From Leucobacter chromiiresistens (lineage in GTDB: Bacteria; Actinomycetota; Actinomycetes; Actinomycetales; Microbacteriaceae), in assembly GCF_001477055.1 (NCBI RefSeq), contig NZ_LDRK01000015.1, positions 1-64,000 on the forward strand: 64,000 nt of DNA. Reading direction: 5' to 3'. The notes beneath the pieces were generated by a model. That model was not told where the DNA came from, ran no database searches, and saw nothing but the letters and a program-made list of their open reading frames with translations. How positions within the stretch are numbered: the first letter of the stretch is position 1; every line of letters starts with the position of its first letter. Shown here in pieces: positions 10,911 to 19,314 of the stretch. A program made the position numbers and the translations under genes.

Positions 10911-11231
10911 GTGCTGAAACTCATTGCGTCGTGGACGGTCGGGCTGCTGCTCGGCCTGCTCTACCTCTACGCGGTCGTCGCCGGCATCGGCAACTTCGTC
11001 GGGATCGCCGGGCTGAGCGATGCGCTCGGCACCGGCCTGTCGGGCAGCGGGCGGATCTGGCTCATCGTCGGCATCGCGATGCCGCTCGTCGTGCTCGCTG
11101 CGGCGCTGCTGGTCGGGCGCGGCCGGCGGGCGGGCATCCGGATCCTGCTGCTCGCCGCCGGGGTCGCGCTGGTGGCGGCGTGGCAGATCGACCTCATGCA
11201 CGTGATTCCCGAGTCGTCATATTTCGCATAG
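10911..11231 (+). CDS. Small four-helix membrane protein of unknown function
   Basis: This 106-residue protein starts at GTG, 3 bases after the preceding stop. Hydrophobic segments occur at about residues 4-25, 25-40 (weaker, with GIGNFVGIAGLSDAL), 49-67 and 73-92. A loop with RGRRAG separates the last two. No domain is recognised. Its tight spacing indicates an operon and probably a shared function with the upstream membrane protein. Confidence 0.7.
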   Translation: MLKLIASWTVGLLLGLLYLYAVVAGIGNFVGIAGLSDALGTGLSGSGRIWLIVGIAMPLVVLAAALLVGRGRRAGIRILLLAAGVALVAAWQIDLMHVIPESSYFA

Positions 11232-11257
11232 CCGGGATCGGGTGATCTGGGCAGGGC

Positions 11258-11263
11258 TAGACT
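11258..11263 (+). promoter_or_regulatory. -10 element of serA
   Basis: TAGACT lies 57 bases before the serA ATG, giving a leader of about 50 bases. It is one of the few such hexamers here that is not placed for leaderless initiation. Confidence 0.45.
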
Positions 11264-11320
11264 GGTGACCTGCGTGCGCTGCGCGTATTGTCCTCGTTTT
11301 CAACCCGAAGGATCTGCTTG

Positions 11321-12913
11321 ATGTCTGCGCCGGTCGTGCTGATCGCCGAACAACTTTCGCCCGCAACCATCGCCGCTCTCGGCCCCGACTTCGAGGTGGT
11401 GCACGTCGACGGCACCGACCGCGACGCGCTGCGCTCGGCGCTCGGCACCGCGGATGCGGTGCTCGTCCGCTCCGCCACGCAGATCGACGCGGAGGCGCTC
11501 GGCTGGGCGCCGAAGCTCAAGGTCGTCGCCCGCGCCGGCGTCGGTCTCGACAACGTCGACATCAAGGCCGCGACGCAGGCCGGGGTCATGGTGGTCAATG
11601 CGCCGACCTCGAACATCATCAGCGCCGCCGAGCTGACGGTCGCGCACATCCTCGGGCTCGCCCGCCACCTGCCGCGCGCCCACCAGTCGCTGGCCGCGGG
11701 GGAGTGGAAGCGCTCCGCGTACACGGGCATCGAGCTCTTCGAGAAGACCGTGGGCATCATCGGGCTCGGGCGCATTGGCGCACTCATCGCGGAGCGCCTG
11801 CGCGGCTTCGGCGTCGAGCTCATCGCCTACGACCCCTACATCACCGCGGCTCGCGCCCAGCAGCTGGGCGTGCAGCTCGTCTCCCTCGACGAGCTCGTGG
11901 CCCGCGCAGACTTCCTGACGATCCACATGCCGCGCACGCCCGAGACGCTCGGCATGATCGGCGCGGAGCAGCTGCGCGCGATGAAGCCGACCGCGTACGT
12001 GGTGAACGTGGCCCGCGGCGGACTGATCGACGAGGATGCGCTGGCGGAGGCCCTCGCCGCGGGCGAGATCGCCGGTGCCGCGCTCGACGTCTTCGTGCAG
12101 GAGCCGCCGGCGGACACGCGCCTCACGGGGCTGCCGAACGTCAACGTCACCCCGCACCTCGGCGCTTCCACGGACGAGGCTCAGGAGAAGGCGGGCGTCT
12201 CGGTCGCGAAGTCCGTGCGCCTCGCGCTCGCCGGGGACCTCGTGCCCGACGCGGTGAACGTGGCCGGCGGCGCGATCGACGAGTACGTGCGCCCCGGTCT
12301 GCCGCTCACGGAGAAGCTCGGGCAGGTCTTCGCGGGGCTCGCCGACGGCGCGATCGCCTCGGTCGACATCGAGGTGCACGGCGAGCTCGCCGACCACGAC
12401 GTGCAGGCGCTGCGCCTCGCCGGGCTCAAGGGACTGTTCTCGAAGGTCGTCAGCGAGCCGGTGTCGTACGTCAACGCGCCCCTCCTCGCGGAGCAGCGCA
12501 ACATCGATGTGCGGTTCTCCGTCGATGCGCAGTCGGAGAGCTACCGCAACGTCATCACGATTCGCGGCGCGCTCACCGACGGCACCCCCATCTCCGTCTC
12601 GGGCACGCTCACGGGCCCGAAGCAGGTGGAGAAGATCGTCGAGATCAACGGGTACGAGGTCGAGCTGCCGATTCCCGAGCACCTGATCGTCTTCAGCTAC
12701 GTGGATCGCCCGGGCATCGTCGCGACGTACGGCGGCGTGCTCGGCGAGGCGGGCGTGAACATCGCGGGTCTGCAGATCGCGCGCGATGAGAAGCGCGGCA
12801 CCGCCCTGTCGGTGCTCTCCGTGGACGCGCCCGTCGAGGATGCGCTCATCGGAGCGCTCCGCGGCGCGATCGGCGCGGAGAGCATGCACACGATCGATAT
12901 CGACACGCTCTAG
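11321..12913 (+). CDS. serA: D-3-phosphoglycerate dehydrogenase
   Basis: SerA oxidises 3-phosphoglycerate with NAD+ as the first step of serine synthesis. The 530-residue protein is the long actinobacterial form. It has a split substrate domain, a Rossmann domain with GIIGLGRIG (glycines at 148-153), an intervening allosteric substrate-binding domain, and a C-terminal ACT domain (HLIVFSYVDRPGIVATYGG) expected to bind serine. The ATG at 11321 matches the family start MSAPVVLIAEQL; an in-frame ATG 11 codons earlier gives an unlikely extension. The gene is monocistronic with a terminator just downstream. Confidence 0.96.
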   Translation: MSAPVVLIAEQLSPATIAALGPDFEVVHVDGTDRDALRSALGTADAVLVRSATQIDAEALGWAPKLKVVARAGVGLDNVDIKAATQAGVMVVNAPTSNIISAAELTVAHILGLARHLPRAHQSLAAGEWKRSAYTGIELFEKTVGIIGLGRIGALIAERLRGFGVELIAYDPYITAARAQQLGVQLVSLDELVARADFLTIHMPRTPETLGMIGAEQLRAMKPTAYVVNVARGGLIDEDALAEALAAGEIAGAALDVFVQEPPADTRLTGLPNVNVTPHLGASTDEAQEKAGVSVAKSVRLALAGDLVPDAVNVAGGAIDEYVRPGLPLTEKLGQVFAGLADGAIASVDIEVHGELADHDVQALRLAGLKGLFSKVVSEPVSYVNAPLLAEQRNIDVRFSVDAQSESYRNVITIRGALTDGTPISVSGTLTGPKQVEKIVEINGYEVELPIPEHLIVFSYVDRPGIVATYGGVLGEAGVNIAGLQIARDEKRGTALSVLSVDAPVEDALIGALRGAIGAESMHTIDIDTL

Positions 12914-12925
12914 ACGTCGGACCTC

Positions 12926-12960
12926 GAAGCCCCTTCCGCGATCCCCGCGGGAGGGGCTTC
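12926..12960 (+). terminator. Terminator after serA
   Basis: GAAGCCCCTTCCGCG pairs with CGCGGGAGGGGCTTC around a short loop, 12 bases after the serA stop codon. The stem is long and GC-rich. Confidence 0.85.
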
Positions 12961-13027
12961 GTGCTGCGCGCTGCGCGCGAGCTGCGCGATGCGCCGCGCG
13001 CCGCGCCGCGCATCGCGCATTCTCGCG

Positions 13028-13092
13028 CAGGAGATCCGGCCTCGTGCAGGCACGATCGGCGGATCGCCACCTGCACGGGGCCGGATCTCCTG
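13028..13092. repeat. 65-bp near-perfect palindrome between serA and the FadR-type gene
   Basis: Arms of 23 bases (13028-13050 and 13070-13092) match with a single mismatch around a 19-base loop. The loop itself contains CGATC and GATCG, which can extend the hairpin. serA already has its own terminator 68 bases earlier and the next gene on the minus strand ends 31 bases further on. It may be a terminator for the minus-strand gene, a bidirectional barrier, or a REP/MITE-like element. Confidence 0.8.
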
Positions 13093-13122
13093 CTTGATGG
13101 GCGTGCGCGGGATCCCCCGCCG

Positions 13123-13788
13123 CTACCTTCCGGCGCGAATGGCCGAGGCGACGGCCTCGATATGCTGCAGCGCGGCGCGCTCGGCCCCTGCGCGGTCGCA
13201 GGCCTCGATGGCGGCGAAGATCGCCGCGTGCTCGACGTCGGAGTCGAGTTGCCTGGCCTGGGTGATGTTCAGGAACTCCGACTGGAGGTCGAGCGAGCGC
13301 CGCATGGACGCGGTGATGCTCAGCAGCACGGAGTTGTGGCTCGCCTCCGCGATGAGGGTGTGGAAGTCGCGGTCGAGGCGCACCCAGTCGTGCAGCACGG
13401 TGGTGTCGAGCATGCGGCTCAGCAGCCGGCGCATCGCGTCGAGCTCCGCCGCCGTGCGGCGCTGAGCGGCGTGCCCCGCGGTCGGCACCTCGACGTGGAT
13501 GCGCGCCTCCATGAGGTGGTCGGGGTCGAACCCGCCGAACTCGGAGACGCCCGAGGGCGTCTTCGAGACGACGTAGGTGCCGCTGCCGCTGCGGGTCTCG
13601 GTCAAGCCGAGCGTCGCGCAGGCGTGCAGGGCCTCGCGCACGACGGAGCGGCTGACGCCGAACTGCTTGGCGAGGGTCAGCTCGCCGGGGAGGCGGTCGC
13701 CGGGGGAGATCGCATCGTCGTCGATGAGATCCCGGATCGCACGGAACGCGGCCTCGGTCGCGCTGATGCGCGTGACGGGGGTGTGCAT
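13123..13788 (-). CDS. FadR/GntR-family transcriptional regulator (FCD domain)
   Basis: The 221-residue regulator has an N-terminal winged helix-turn-helix (AFRAIRDLIDDDAISPGDRLP followed after a few residues by FGVSRSVVREALHACATLGL). The all-helical FCD ligand domain contains the DRDFHTLIAEASHN metal/ligand motif. It is transcribed away from an asparagine permease and asparaginase, so it probably represses them and responds to asparagine, aspartate or a metabolite. The start at 13788 is chosen for the GAAAGG site upstream and the HTH near the N-terminus; an ATG at 13854 would add 22 residues. The divergent space contains a GT-N3-AC palindrome of GntR type. Confidence 0.9.
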   Translation of the reverse strand: MHTPVTRISATEAAFRAIRDLIDDDAISPGDRLPGELTLAKQFGVSRSVVREALHACATLGLTETRSGSGTYVVSKTPSGVSEFGGFDPDHLMEARIHVEVPTAGHAAQRRTAAELDAMRRLLSRMLDTTVLHDWVRLDRDFHTLIAEASHNSVLLSITASMRRSLDLQSEFLNITQARQLDSDVEHAAIFAAIEACDRAGAERAALQHIEAVASAIRAGR

Positions 13789-13866
13789 GGACGGGCCTTT
13801 CGGGAGCGCGTCGCGGACTCGCTGGTCGAGGGTCGGCGGCGGCGCAGAGCTCATCAGGACAGGATA

Positions 13867-13912
13867 TTGAACTTCTCCCGATTTCGGGTAACCTGTCTGA
13901 CAGCCGGACAGG
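13867..13912 (+). promoter_or_regulatory. ansP promoter with overlapping candidate FadR-type operator
   Basis: TTGAAC (13867-13872) and TAACCT (13889-13894) are 16 bases apart. CTGTCTGACAG (13893-13903) has the GT-N3-AC core of GntR-type operators and overlaps the -10 end and start point. A wider repeat, CCTGTC-N9-GACAGG (13892-13912), covers it. Repression by the divergent regulator is inferred. Confidence 0.55.
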
Positions 13913-13954
13913 TGAGCACGGGCGCACCGGCGGCGAAGCGAAGAGGGTTCGAAC

Positions 13955-15526
13955 ATGAACGATGAAGTTCTGCCGCGCGGCGGGAGCGCCGCCGACGCAC
14001 CGAGCGGTGCCGCGCCGCTCGCCACCGCCGTCGACGCCGGAGACTCCGGGTACCAGCGCGGCCTGAAGCGGCGCCACCTCACCATGATCGCCATCGGCGG
14101 TTCGATCGGCACCGGCCTGTTCCTCGGAGCGAGCGGCCGCATGGAGATCGCAGGCCCGTCGCTCGCCTTCGTCTACATCATCTGCGGCATCTTCGCCTTC
14201 CTCGTCGTGCGCGCGCTCGGCGAGCTCGTCATGTACCGCCCGTCCTCCGGAGCGTTCGTCTCGTACGCGCGGGAGTTCCTGGGGGAGAAGGGCGCGTACG
14301 CGGTCGGCTGGCTCTACTTCCTGAACTGGTCGACCACGGTGATCGCCGACATCACGGCCGTGGCCCTCTACATGCACTTCTGGGCGGTCTTCGTGCCGAT
14401 CCCGCAATGGCTGCTCGCGCTCACCGCGCTCGCGATCGTATTCGCGATGAACGTGGCGTCGGTCAAGCTCTTCGGCGAGATGGAGTACTGGTTCGCCATC
14501 ATCAAGGTGGGCGCCATCGTCGCGTTCGGCGTGATCGGCATCTTCCTCGTCGTCACGCAGACGCCGGTCGACGGCCGCACGCCCGGCTTCCAGCTCATCA
14601 CGGAGAACGGCGGATTCTTCCCGAACGGCGTCGGCGCGATGTTCGTGATCGCCCTCGGAGTGGTCTTCGCGTTCGGCGGCACCGAGATGGTGGGCGTCGC
14701 CGCCGGCGAGTCGGAGAACCCCCGCGCCGCCATCCCGCGCGCCGTGAACTCCATCATGTGGCGCATCGTGCTCTTCTACGCGGGGTCGGTCATCCTGTTC
14801 ACCCTGCTGCTGCCGTGGAACGCCTACTCCGGCTCGGAGAGCCCCTTCGTCACCGTCATGAACTCCATCGGCATCCCCTACGCCGGCGACATCATGAACG
14901 TCGTGGTGCTGACCGCGGCGATGTCGAGCCTGAACGCGGGCCTGTACGCGACCGGACGCACCCTGCGCTCCATGGCCGTCGCGGGCACAGCGCCCGCCTT
15001 CGCGAAGCGCTTGAACGCCTCGGGCGCGCCCTACGGCGGCATCATGATCACGGCAGCCATCGGCGTGCTCGGCGTCGGGCTGAACTTCGTCGTGCCGGCC
15101 CGCGCCTTCGACATCGTGCTGAACCTCGCCGGCATCGGCATCGTCGGCACCTGGGCGTCGATCATGGTCTGCCACGCGCTGTACGTGCGCCGCACGCGCC
15201 GCACGGGCGAGGCCCGCCCCGCCTACCGGCTCCCGTTCGCCCCCGTCACGAACGCGGTCACGCTCGTCTTCCTGATCGGCATCGTCGTGCTCATGGCACT
15301 GGATGCGGCGGTGGGGCGGATCACGCTCGTCGTCTTCGCCGGAGTCGTGATCCTCATGGTGATCGGGTGGTTCGCGGTGCGCCGACGGATCAACGCGTCG
15401 GCATTCACCGCAGCGTTCGCGATCCCCGACGAGGCGCTGGTCGAACGGGACGAGCCGGGTGCGGGCCAGCCGCACGACGGTGAGACGGGCGACGGGCGGC
15501 CGGCCGGTCGCCGGCCGCGATCATGA
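13955..15526 (+). CDS. ansP: L-asparagine permease, APC superfamily
   Basis: This 523-residue amino acid/proton symporter has twelve predicted membrane helices. It opens with the family signature KRRHLTMIAIGGSIGTGLFLGASG and PSLAFVYIICGIFAF. The GTEMVGVAAGESENPRAAIPRA loop is also typical of the AAT subfamily that includes AnsP. Substrate choice rests on the asparaginase gene, whose ATG overlaps its stop codon (ATGA). The C-terminal tail is charged and low-complexity. A GABA or D-serine permease of the same subfamily is possible. Confidence 0.85.
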   Translation: MNDEVLPRGGSAADAPSGAAPLATAVDAGDSGYQRGLKRRHLTMIAIGGSIGTGLFLGASGRMEIAGPSLAFVYIICGIFAFLVVRALGELVMYRPSSGAFVSYAREFLGEKGAYAVGWLYFLNWSTTVIADITAVALYMHFWAVFVPIPQWLLALTALAIVFAMNVASVKLFGEMEYWFAIIKVGAIVAFGVIGIFLVVTQTPVDGRTPGFQLITENGGFFPNGVGAMFVIALGVVFAFGGTEMVGVAAGESENPRAAIPRAVNSIMWRIVLFYAGSVILFTLLLPWNAYSGSESPFVTVMNSIGIPYAGDIMNVVVLTAAMSSLNAGLYATGRTLRSMAVAGTAPAFAKRLNASGAPYGGIMITAAIGVLGVGLNFVVPARAFDIVLNLAGIGIVGTWASIMVCHALYVRRTRRTGEARPAYRLPFAPVTNAVTLVFLIGIVVLMALDAAVGRITLVVFAGVVILMVIGWFAVRRRINASAFTAAFAIPDEALVERDEPGAGQPHDGETGDGRPAGRRPRS

Positions 15527-16569
15527 GGGATCGCGGGCCGGCGACGCGCCTGCTGCTCGTCTACTGCGGCGGAACGTTCGGCATGCGCGAGACCGGCGTC
15601 GGTCTCGCCGCGCAGACGGACCTCGGGGACGTGCTCTCCGCGCTCGTGGACGCGTCGTCGAGACGCCATGGGCGGCCGGTCGACTGGCGGCTCGCGGTGC
15701 CGCGCAGCGTGATCGACAGCGCCGCGGCGGGCCACGGAACGGCGCTCGAGATCGCGGACCTCATCCGCGAGCGCGTCGCCGAGGGCATCTCCGACGGCCC
15801 CGTGCAGGCCGTCATCGTGGTGCACGGCACCGACACGCTCGCGCACAGCGCGGCCCAGACGGCGTTCGCGCTCGCCGACCTCGCGATCCCGATCGTCTTC
15901 ACCGGTGCGCAGCGCCCGATCGGCACCCCGGCCAGCGACGCGGAGCGCAACTTCGACGACGCGTTCCGCGAGGCGATGTCGGGCGGGGAGCCCGGGGTGC
16001 GCCTCGTCTTCGGCGGGGCCGCGTTGCCGGCCTGCCGCGCAGTCAAGCGCTCGAGCGAGGCGTTCGACGCCTTCGTCGCGCGGCGGCCGGCCGCGCGCCC
16101 CGTCGACGGGGTGGGCGCGGAGCTGGCGGCGGCCCTCGCCGCGTGCGCGCACGCCGCGGCGCCGCGCGTCGGCATGCTGACGATGGTGCCGGGCCTGCCC
16201 GCCGAGCTGCTCCAGGCCGCCCTCGACGCATTCCCCGATGGGCTGGTGCTCGAGTGCTACGGCTCTGGAACCGGCCCCCTCGTCGGATCGGTGCACCTCG
16301 CGGCGCTGCGCCGGGCCCGCGATGCCGGCACCCCGGTGCTGGCGATCACCCGCTGCGAGGACGGCGCGGTCGACCTGCCGCGCTACGCGGTGGGCGCCGC
16401 CATGGCGGCCGTCGGCGTGATCGGCGGCCACGATCTCACCGCCGAGGCGGCGATCGCGAAACTGCGCGCGCTCCGACGGGCGGGGCTCTCGGGCGCCGAG
16501 CTGCGCAGCGCGCTCGATCGGAATCTGGTGGGGGAGCAGCAGCGCCGCGTGCCCGCGGCGGCGGGATGA
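15523..16569 (+). CDS. ansA: L-asparaginase
   Basis: The enzyme hydrolyses asparagine to aspartate and ammonia. Both catalytic signatures are present: the first threonine in LLVYCGGTFGM (T18) and the second triad VHGTDTLAHSA (T103, D104). The N-terminus has no signal peptide, which favours the cytoplasmic type I enzyme. The length of 348 residues is normal. Its start overlaps the permease stop by four bases, so uptake and breakdown of asparagine are coupled in one operon under the divergent FadR-type regulator. Confidence 0.9.
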   Translation: MRDRGPATRLLLVYCGGTFGMRETGVGLAAQTDLGDVLSALVDASSRRHGRPVDWRLAVPRSVIDSAAAGHGTALEIADLIRERVAEGISDGPVQAVIVVHGTDTLAHSAAQTAFALADLAIPIVFTGAQRPIGTPASDAERNFDDAFREAMSGGEPGVRLVFGGAALPACRAVKRSSEAFDAFVARRPAARPVDGVGAELAAALAACAHAAAPRVGMLTMVPGLPAELLQAALDAFPDGLVLECYGSGTGPLVGSVHLAALRRARDAGTPVLAITRCEDGAVDLPRYAVGAAMAAVGVIGGHDLTAEAAIAKLRALRRAGLSGAELRSALDRNLVGEQQRRVPAAAG

Positions 16570-16595
16570 TCCTGGGCATCCCAGGGGTGCGGTGC

Positions 16596-16624
16596 TACGC
16601 TGGGGGGAGCGGGCGATCGCCCGC
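16596..16624 (+). promoter_or_regulatory. pnp promoter element and 5' leader palindrome
   Basis: TACGCT (16596-16601) is a -10 candidate, and the 16-base palindrome GCGGGCGATCGCCCGC (16609-16624) begins near the expected start point. The rest of the nearly 200-base leader to the pnp start shows no ORF that I can support. A structured leader would fit autoregulation, which is known for pnp in other bacteria. Confidence 0.4.
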
Positions 16625-16804
16625 GTCAAACGAAGAACCGAGCACGCCGATCGGCGGGCTGGTCTTCGGTGGTGGATCCCTCTGATCCGCGGGAGCGGTG
16701 CGCAGGGTGGTCGTCTACTGAACATCAGCATCCGCGGTCGAACGCAGCGCATGCCGGCGCGATCCGGACTGTCCATCGCGTGCTCTCGTGAGTAAGGAGA
16801 ACCC

Positions 16805-19063
16805 GTGGAGGGTCCTGAAATCAAGTTCGCCGAGGCCGTGCTCGACAATGGCACGTTCGGCAAGCGCACCATCCGATTCGAGACCGGTCGTCTCGCGCAG
16901 CAGGCGCAGGGCGCCGTCGCCGCGTACCTCGACGAGGAGACGATGCTCCTCTCGGCGACCAGCGCATCGAAGCAGCCGAAGGATCACTTCGACTTCTTCC
17001 CCCTGACCATCGACGTCGAGGAGCGCTCGTACGCCGCGGGCAAGATCCCCGGCTCGTTCTTCCGCCGCGAGGGCCGCCCGTCGACCGAGGCGATCCTCGT
17101 CTGCCGTCTGATCGACCGCCCCCTCCGCCCCTCCTTCGTGAGCGGCCTGCGGAACGAGGTCCAGGTCGTCATCACCGTCCTCTCGATCGCGCCCGGCGAG
17201 TTCTACGACGCCCTCGCGATCAACGCCGCCTCGGCGTCGACGCAGATCTCGGGCCTCCCGTTCTCCGGCCCGATCGCCGGCGTGCGCCTCGCGCTCATCG
17301 GCGACCAGTGGGTCGCCTTCCCGAATGCGGAGCAGCTGCAGGACGCGGTCTTCGACCTCGTCGTCGCCGGCCGCGTCGTCACCGACGCGCAGGGCAACGA
17401 GGACGTCGCGATCATGATGGTCGAGGCCGAGGCGACCGAGCACAGCTGGGAGCTGATCCGCGGCGGTGCGAAGAAGCCGAACGAGGCCGTCGTCGCCGAG
17501 GGGCTCGACGCCGCGAAGCCCTTCATCGCCCAGCTCTGCAAGGCGCAGTCGGAACTCGCCGCGCAGTCGGCGAAGGAGATCGCCGACTACCCCGTCTTCC
17601 TGCCCTACACCGACGAGGTCCTCGCGGCCGTCGACGCGCTCGCGCGCACCGAGCTCGCGCCGATCTACCAGATCGCCGACAAGCAGGAGCGCCAGAACGC
17701 CGATGACGCGCTGAAGGCGCGCGTGAAGGAGGGCATCGCCGCGCAGGTCGAGGCCGGCACCCTGCCCGAGTCCGCCATCGCGCAGGTCTCCGCCGCGTAC
17801 AAGACCGTGACGAAGGACATCGTGCGCACGCGCGTGCTCACCGAGGGCGTCCGCATGGACGGGCGCGGCACGAGCGACATCCGCGCGCTCGACGCCGAGG
17901 TCCAGGTCATCCCCCGCGTGCACGGCTCCGCGATCTTCCAGCGCGGCGAGACCCAGATCCTGGGCGTCACCACGCTGAACATGCTCAAGATGGAGCAGCA
18001 GATCGACTCGCTCTCCCCGGTGACGAGCAAGCGGTACCTGCACCACTACAACTTCCCGCCGTACTCGACCGGAGAGACCGGCCGCGTCGGCTCCCCGAAG
18101 CGCCGCGAGATCGGGCACGGCTTCCTGGCCGAGCGCGCCCTCGTTCCGGTGCTGCCGAGCCGCGAGGAGTTCCCCTACGCCATCCGCCAGGTGTCGGAGG
18201 CGCTCGGATCGAACGGCTCCACGTCGATGGGCTCGGTCTGCGCATCGACCCTGTCGCTGCTGAACGCGGGCGTGCCGCTGCGCGCACCCGTCGCGGGCAT
18301 CGCCATGGGCCTCGTCTCCGACGAGGTCGACGGGGAGACGCGGTACGCGGCGCTCACCGACATCCTGGGTGCTGAGGACGCGCTCGGCGACATGGACTTC
18401 AAGGTCGCCGGCACCGCCGACTTCATCACCGCGATCCAGCTCGACACGAAGCTCGACGGGCTCCCCGCCTCCGTGCTGAAGGGCGCGCTGACGCAGGCGC
18501 ACGAGGCCCGCCTCACGATCCTGGGCGTGCTGAACCAGGCCATCGACGTGCCCGACGAGATGGCCCCGACGGCGCCTCGCGTTCTCACGGTGACCATCCC
18601 GGTCGACAAGATCGGTGAGCTGATCGGCCCCAAGGGCAAGACGATCAACGGCATCCAGGATCAGACCGGCGCCGACATCTCGATCGACGACGACGGCACC
18701 GTCTACATCGGCGCGACCGACGGGCCGGCCGCTGAGGCCGCGCGTGCGCAGGTCAACGCGATCGCCAACCCGCAGAACCCCGAGGTCGGCGAGCAGTACC
18801 TCGGCACCGTCGTGAAGAACGCCGCGTTCGGCGCCTTCATCTCGCTGCTCCCGGGCAAGGACGGCCTGCTGCACATCTCCGAGGTGCGCAAGCTCGCCGG
18901 CGGCAAGCGGATCGAGAGCGTGGACGACGTGCTCTCCGTCGGTCAGAAGATCCTCGTGAAGATCACGAAGACCGACGACCGCGGCAAGCTCTCGCTCGAG
19001 CCCGTGATCGAGGAGCAGGCCGCTGAGGCGGCCGACGCTCCGGCGGCACCCGCAGCGGAGTAA
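16805..19063 (+). CDS. pnp: Polyribonucleotide nucleotidyltransferase (PNPase)
   Basis: PNPase degrades RNA phosphorolytically from the 3' end as a trimer. The 752 residues contain two RNase PH domains, the first with [20 protein letters not shown] and the second with [19 protein letters not shown], separated by a helical domain. A KH domain ([19 protein letters not shown]) and an S1 domain ([20 protein letters not shown]) follow. An AAGGAG site precedes the GTG start. The acidic, alanine-rich tail is common in actinobacterial forms. A terminator lies downstream. In related genomes the M16 peptidase usually follows directly, but here a DUF559 gene intervenes. Confidence 0.97.
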   Translation: MEGPEIKFAEAVLDNGTFGKRTIRFETGRLAQQAQGAVAAYLDEETMLLSATSASKQPKDHFDFFPLTIDVEERSYAAGKIPGSFFRREGRPSTEAILVCRLIDRPLRPSFVSGLRNEVQVVITVLSIAPGEFYDALAINAASASTQISGLPFSGPIAGVRLALIGDQWVAFPNAEQLQDAVFDLVVAGRVVTDAQGNEDVAIMMVEAEATEHSWELIRGGAKKPNEAVVAEGLDAAKPFIAQLCKAQSELAAQSAKEIADYPVFLPYTDEVLAAVDALARTELAPIYQIADKQERQNADDALKARVKEGIAAQVEAGTLPESAIAQVSAAYKTVTKDIVRTRVLTEGVRMDGRGTSDIRALDAEVQVIPRVHGSAIFQRGETQILGVTTLNMLKMEQQIDSLSPVTSKRYLHHYNFPPYSTGETGRVGSPKRREIGHGFLAERALVPVLPSREEFPYAIRQVSEALGSNGSTSMGSVCASTLSLLNAGVPLRAPVAGIAMGLVSDEVDGETRYAALTDILGAEDALGDMDFKVAGTADFITAIQLDTKLDGLPASVLKGALTQAHEARLTILGVLNQAIDVPDEMAPTAPRVLTVTIPVDKIGELIGPKGKTINGIQDQTGADISIDDDGTVYIGATDGPAAEAARAQVNAIANPQNPEVGEQYLGTVVKNAAFGAFISLLPGKDGLLHISEVRKLAGGKRIESVDDVLSVGQKILVKITKTDDRGKLSLEPVIEEQAAEAADAPAAPAAE

Positions 19064-19090
19064 TCCGCGCAGCGCGGTGCGCCGCACCCG

Positions 19091-19123
19091 ACGCCCGCCG
19101 TCCCGCACCGGGGCGGCGGGCGT
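19091..19123 (+). terminator. Terminator after pnp
   Basis: ACGCCCGCCG and CGGCGGGCGT form a 10-bp perfect stem with an internal CCC/GGG extension, 27 bases after the pnp stop. Confidence 0.75.
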
Positions 19124-19124
19124 T

Positions 19125-19166
19125 GTGCGTTGGGCGTCGTGCGTTGGGCGTCGTGCGTTGGGCGGC
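19125..19166. repeat. Three tandem copies of a 14-bp repeat
   Basis: GTGCGTTGGGCGTC occurs at 19125-19138 and 19139-19152 exactly, and at 19153-19166 with one change near the end. It lies between the pnp terminator and the palindromic element that flanks the DUF559 gene. Confidence 0.9.
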
Positions 19167-19183
19167 GCGCACGCTCGTGGCGT

Positions 19184-19237
19184 GCGACAGGATGTGCGAG
19201 CATCAGCGCCCCGGGAGCGGACTTCCTGTCGCATCTC
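19184..19237 (+). repeat. Palindromic element, copy A, left of the DUF559 gene
   Basis: GCGACAGGA at the left and TCCTGTCGC at the right (ending at 19232) are inverted arms, followed by ATCTC. A related 54-base element, 39 of 54 bases identical and in the same orientation, lies on the other side of the DUF559 gene at 20333-20386. Together they look like direct copies of one small repeat family. Confidence 0.75.
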
Positions 19238-19314
19238 GGGAGCGCGCACGCGCCACGACGCCGGTCCGCTCGGGGTCCGGGCGGATGCGGGAAAAAGTGC
19301 AGCGGTTCACCGGT

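Noticed and set aside
8132-11245. Plus-strand open frame of over 1000 codons opposite hrpB
   Set aside because: It is compositionally arginine/alanine-rich with no motifs, as expected from the antisense of a GC-rich gene; hrpB itself has all helicase motifs.
11300-15475. Minus-strand frame of 1391 codons across serA and the permease
   Set aside because: It is the antisense frame of serA and ansP and shows no domain.
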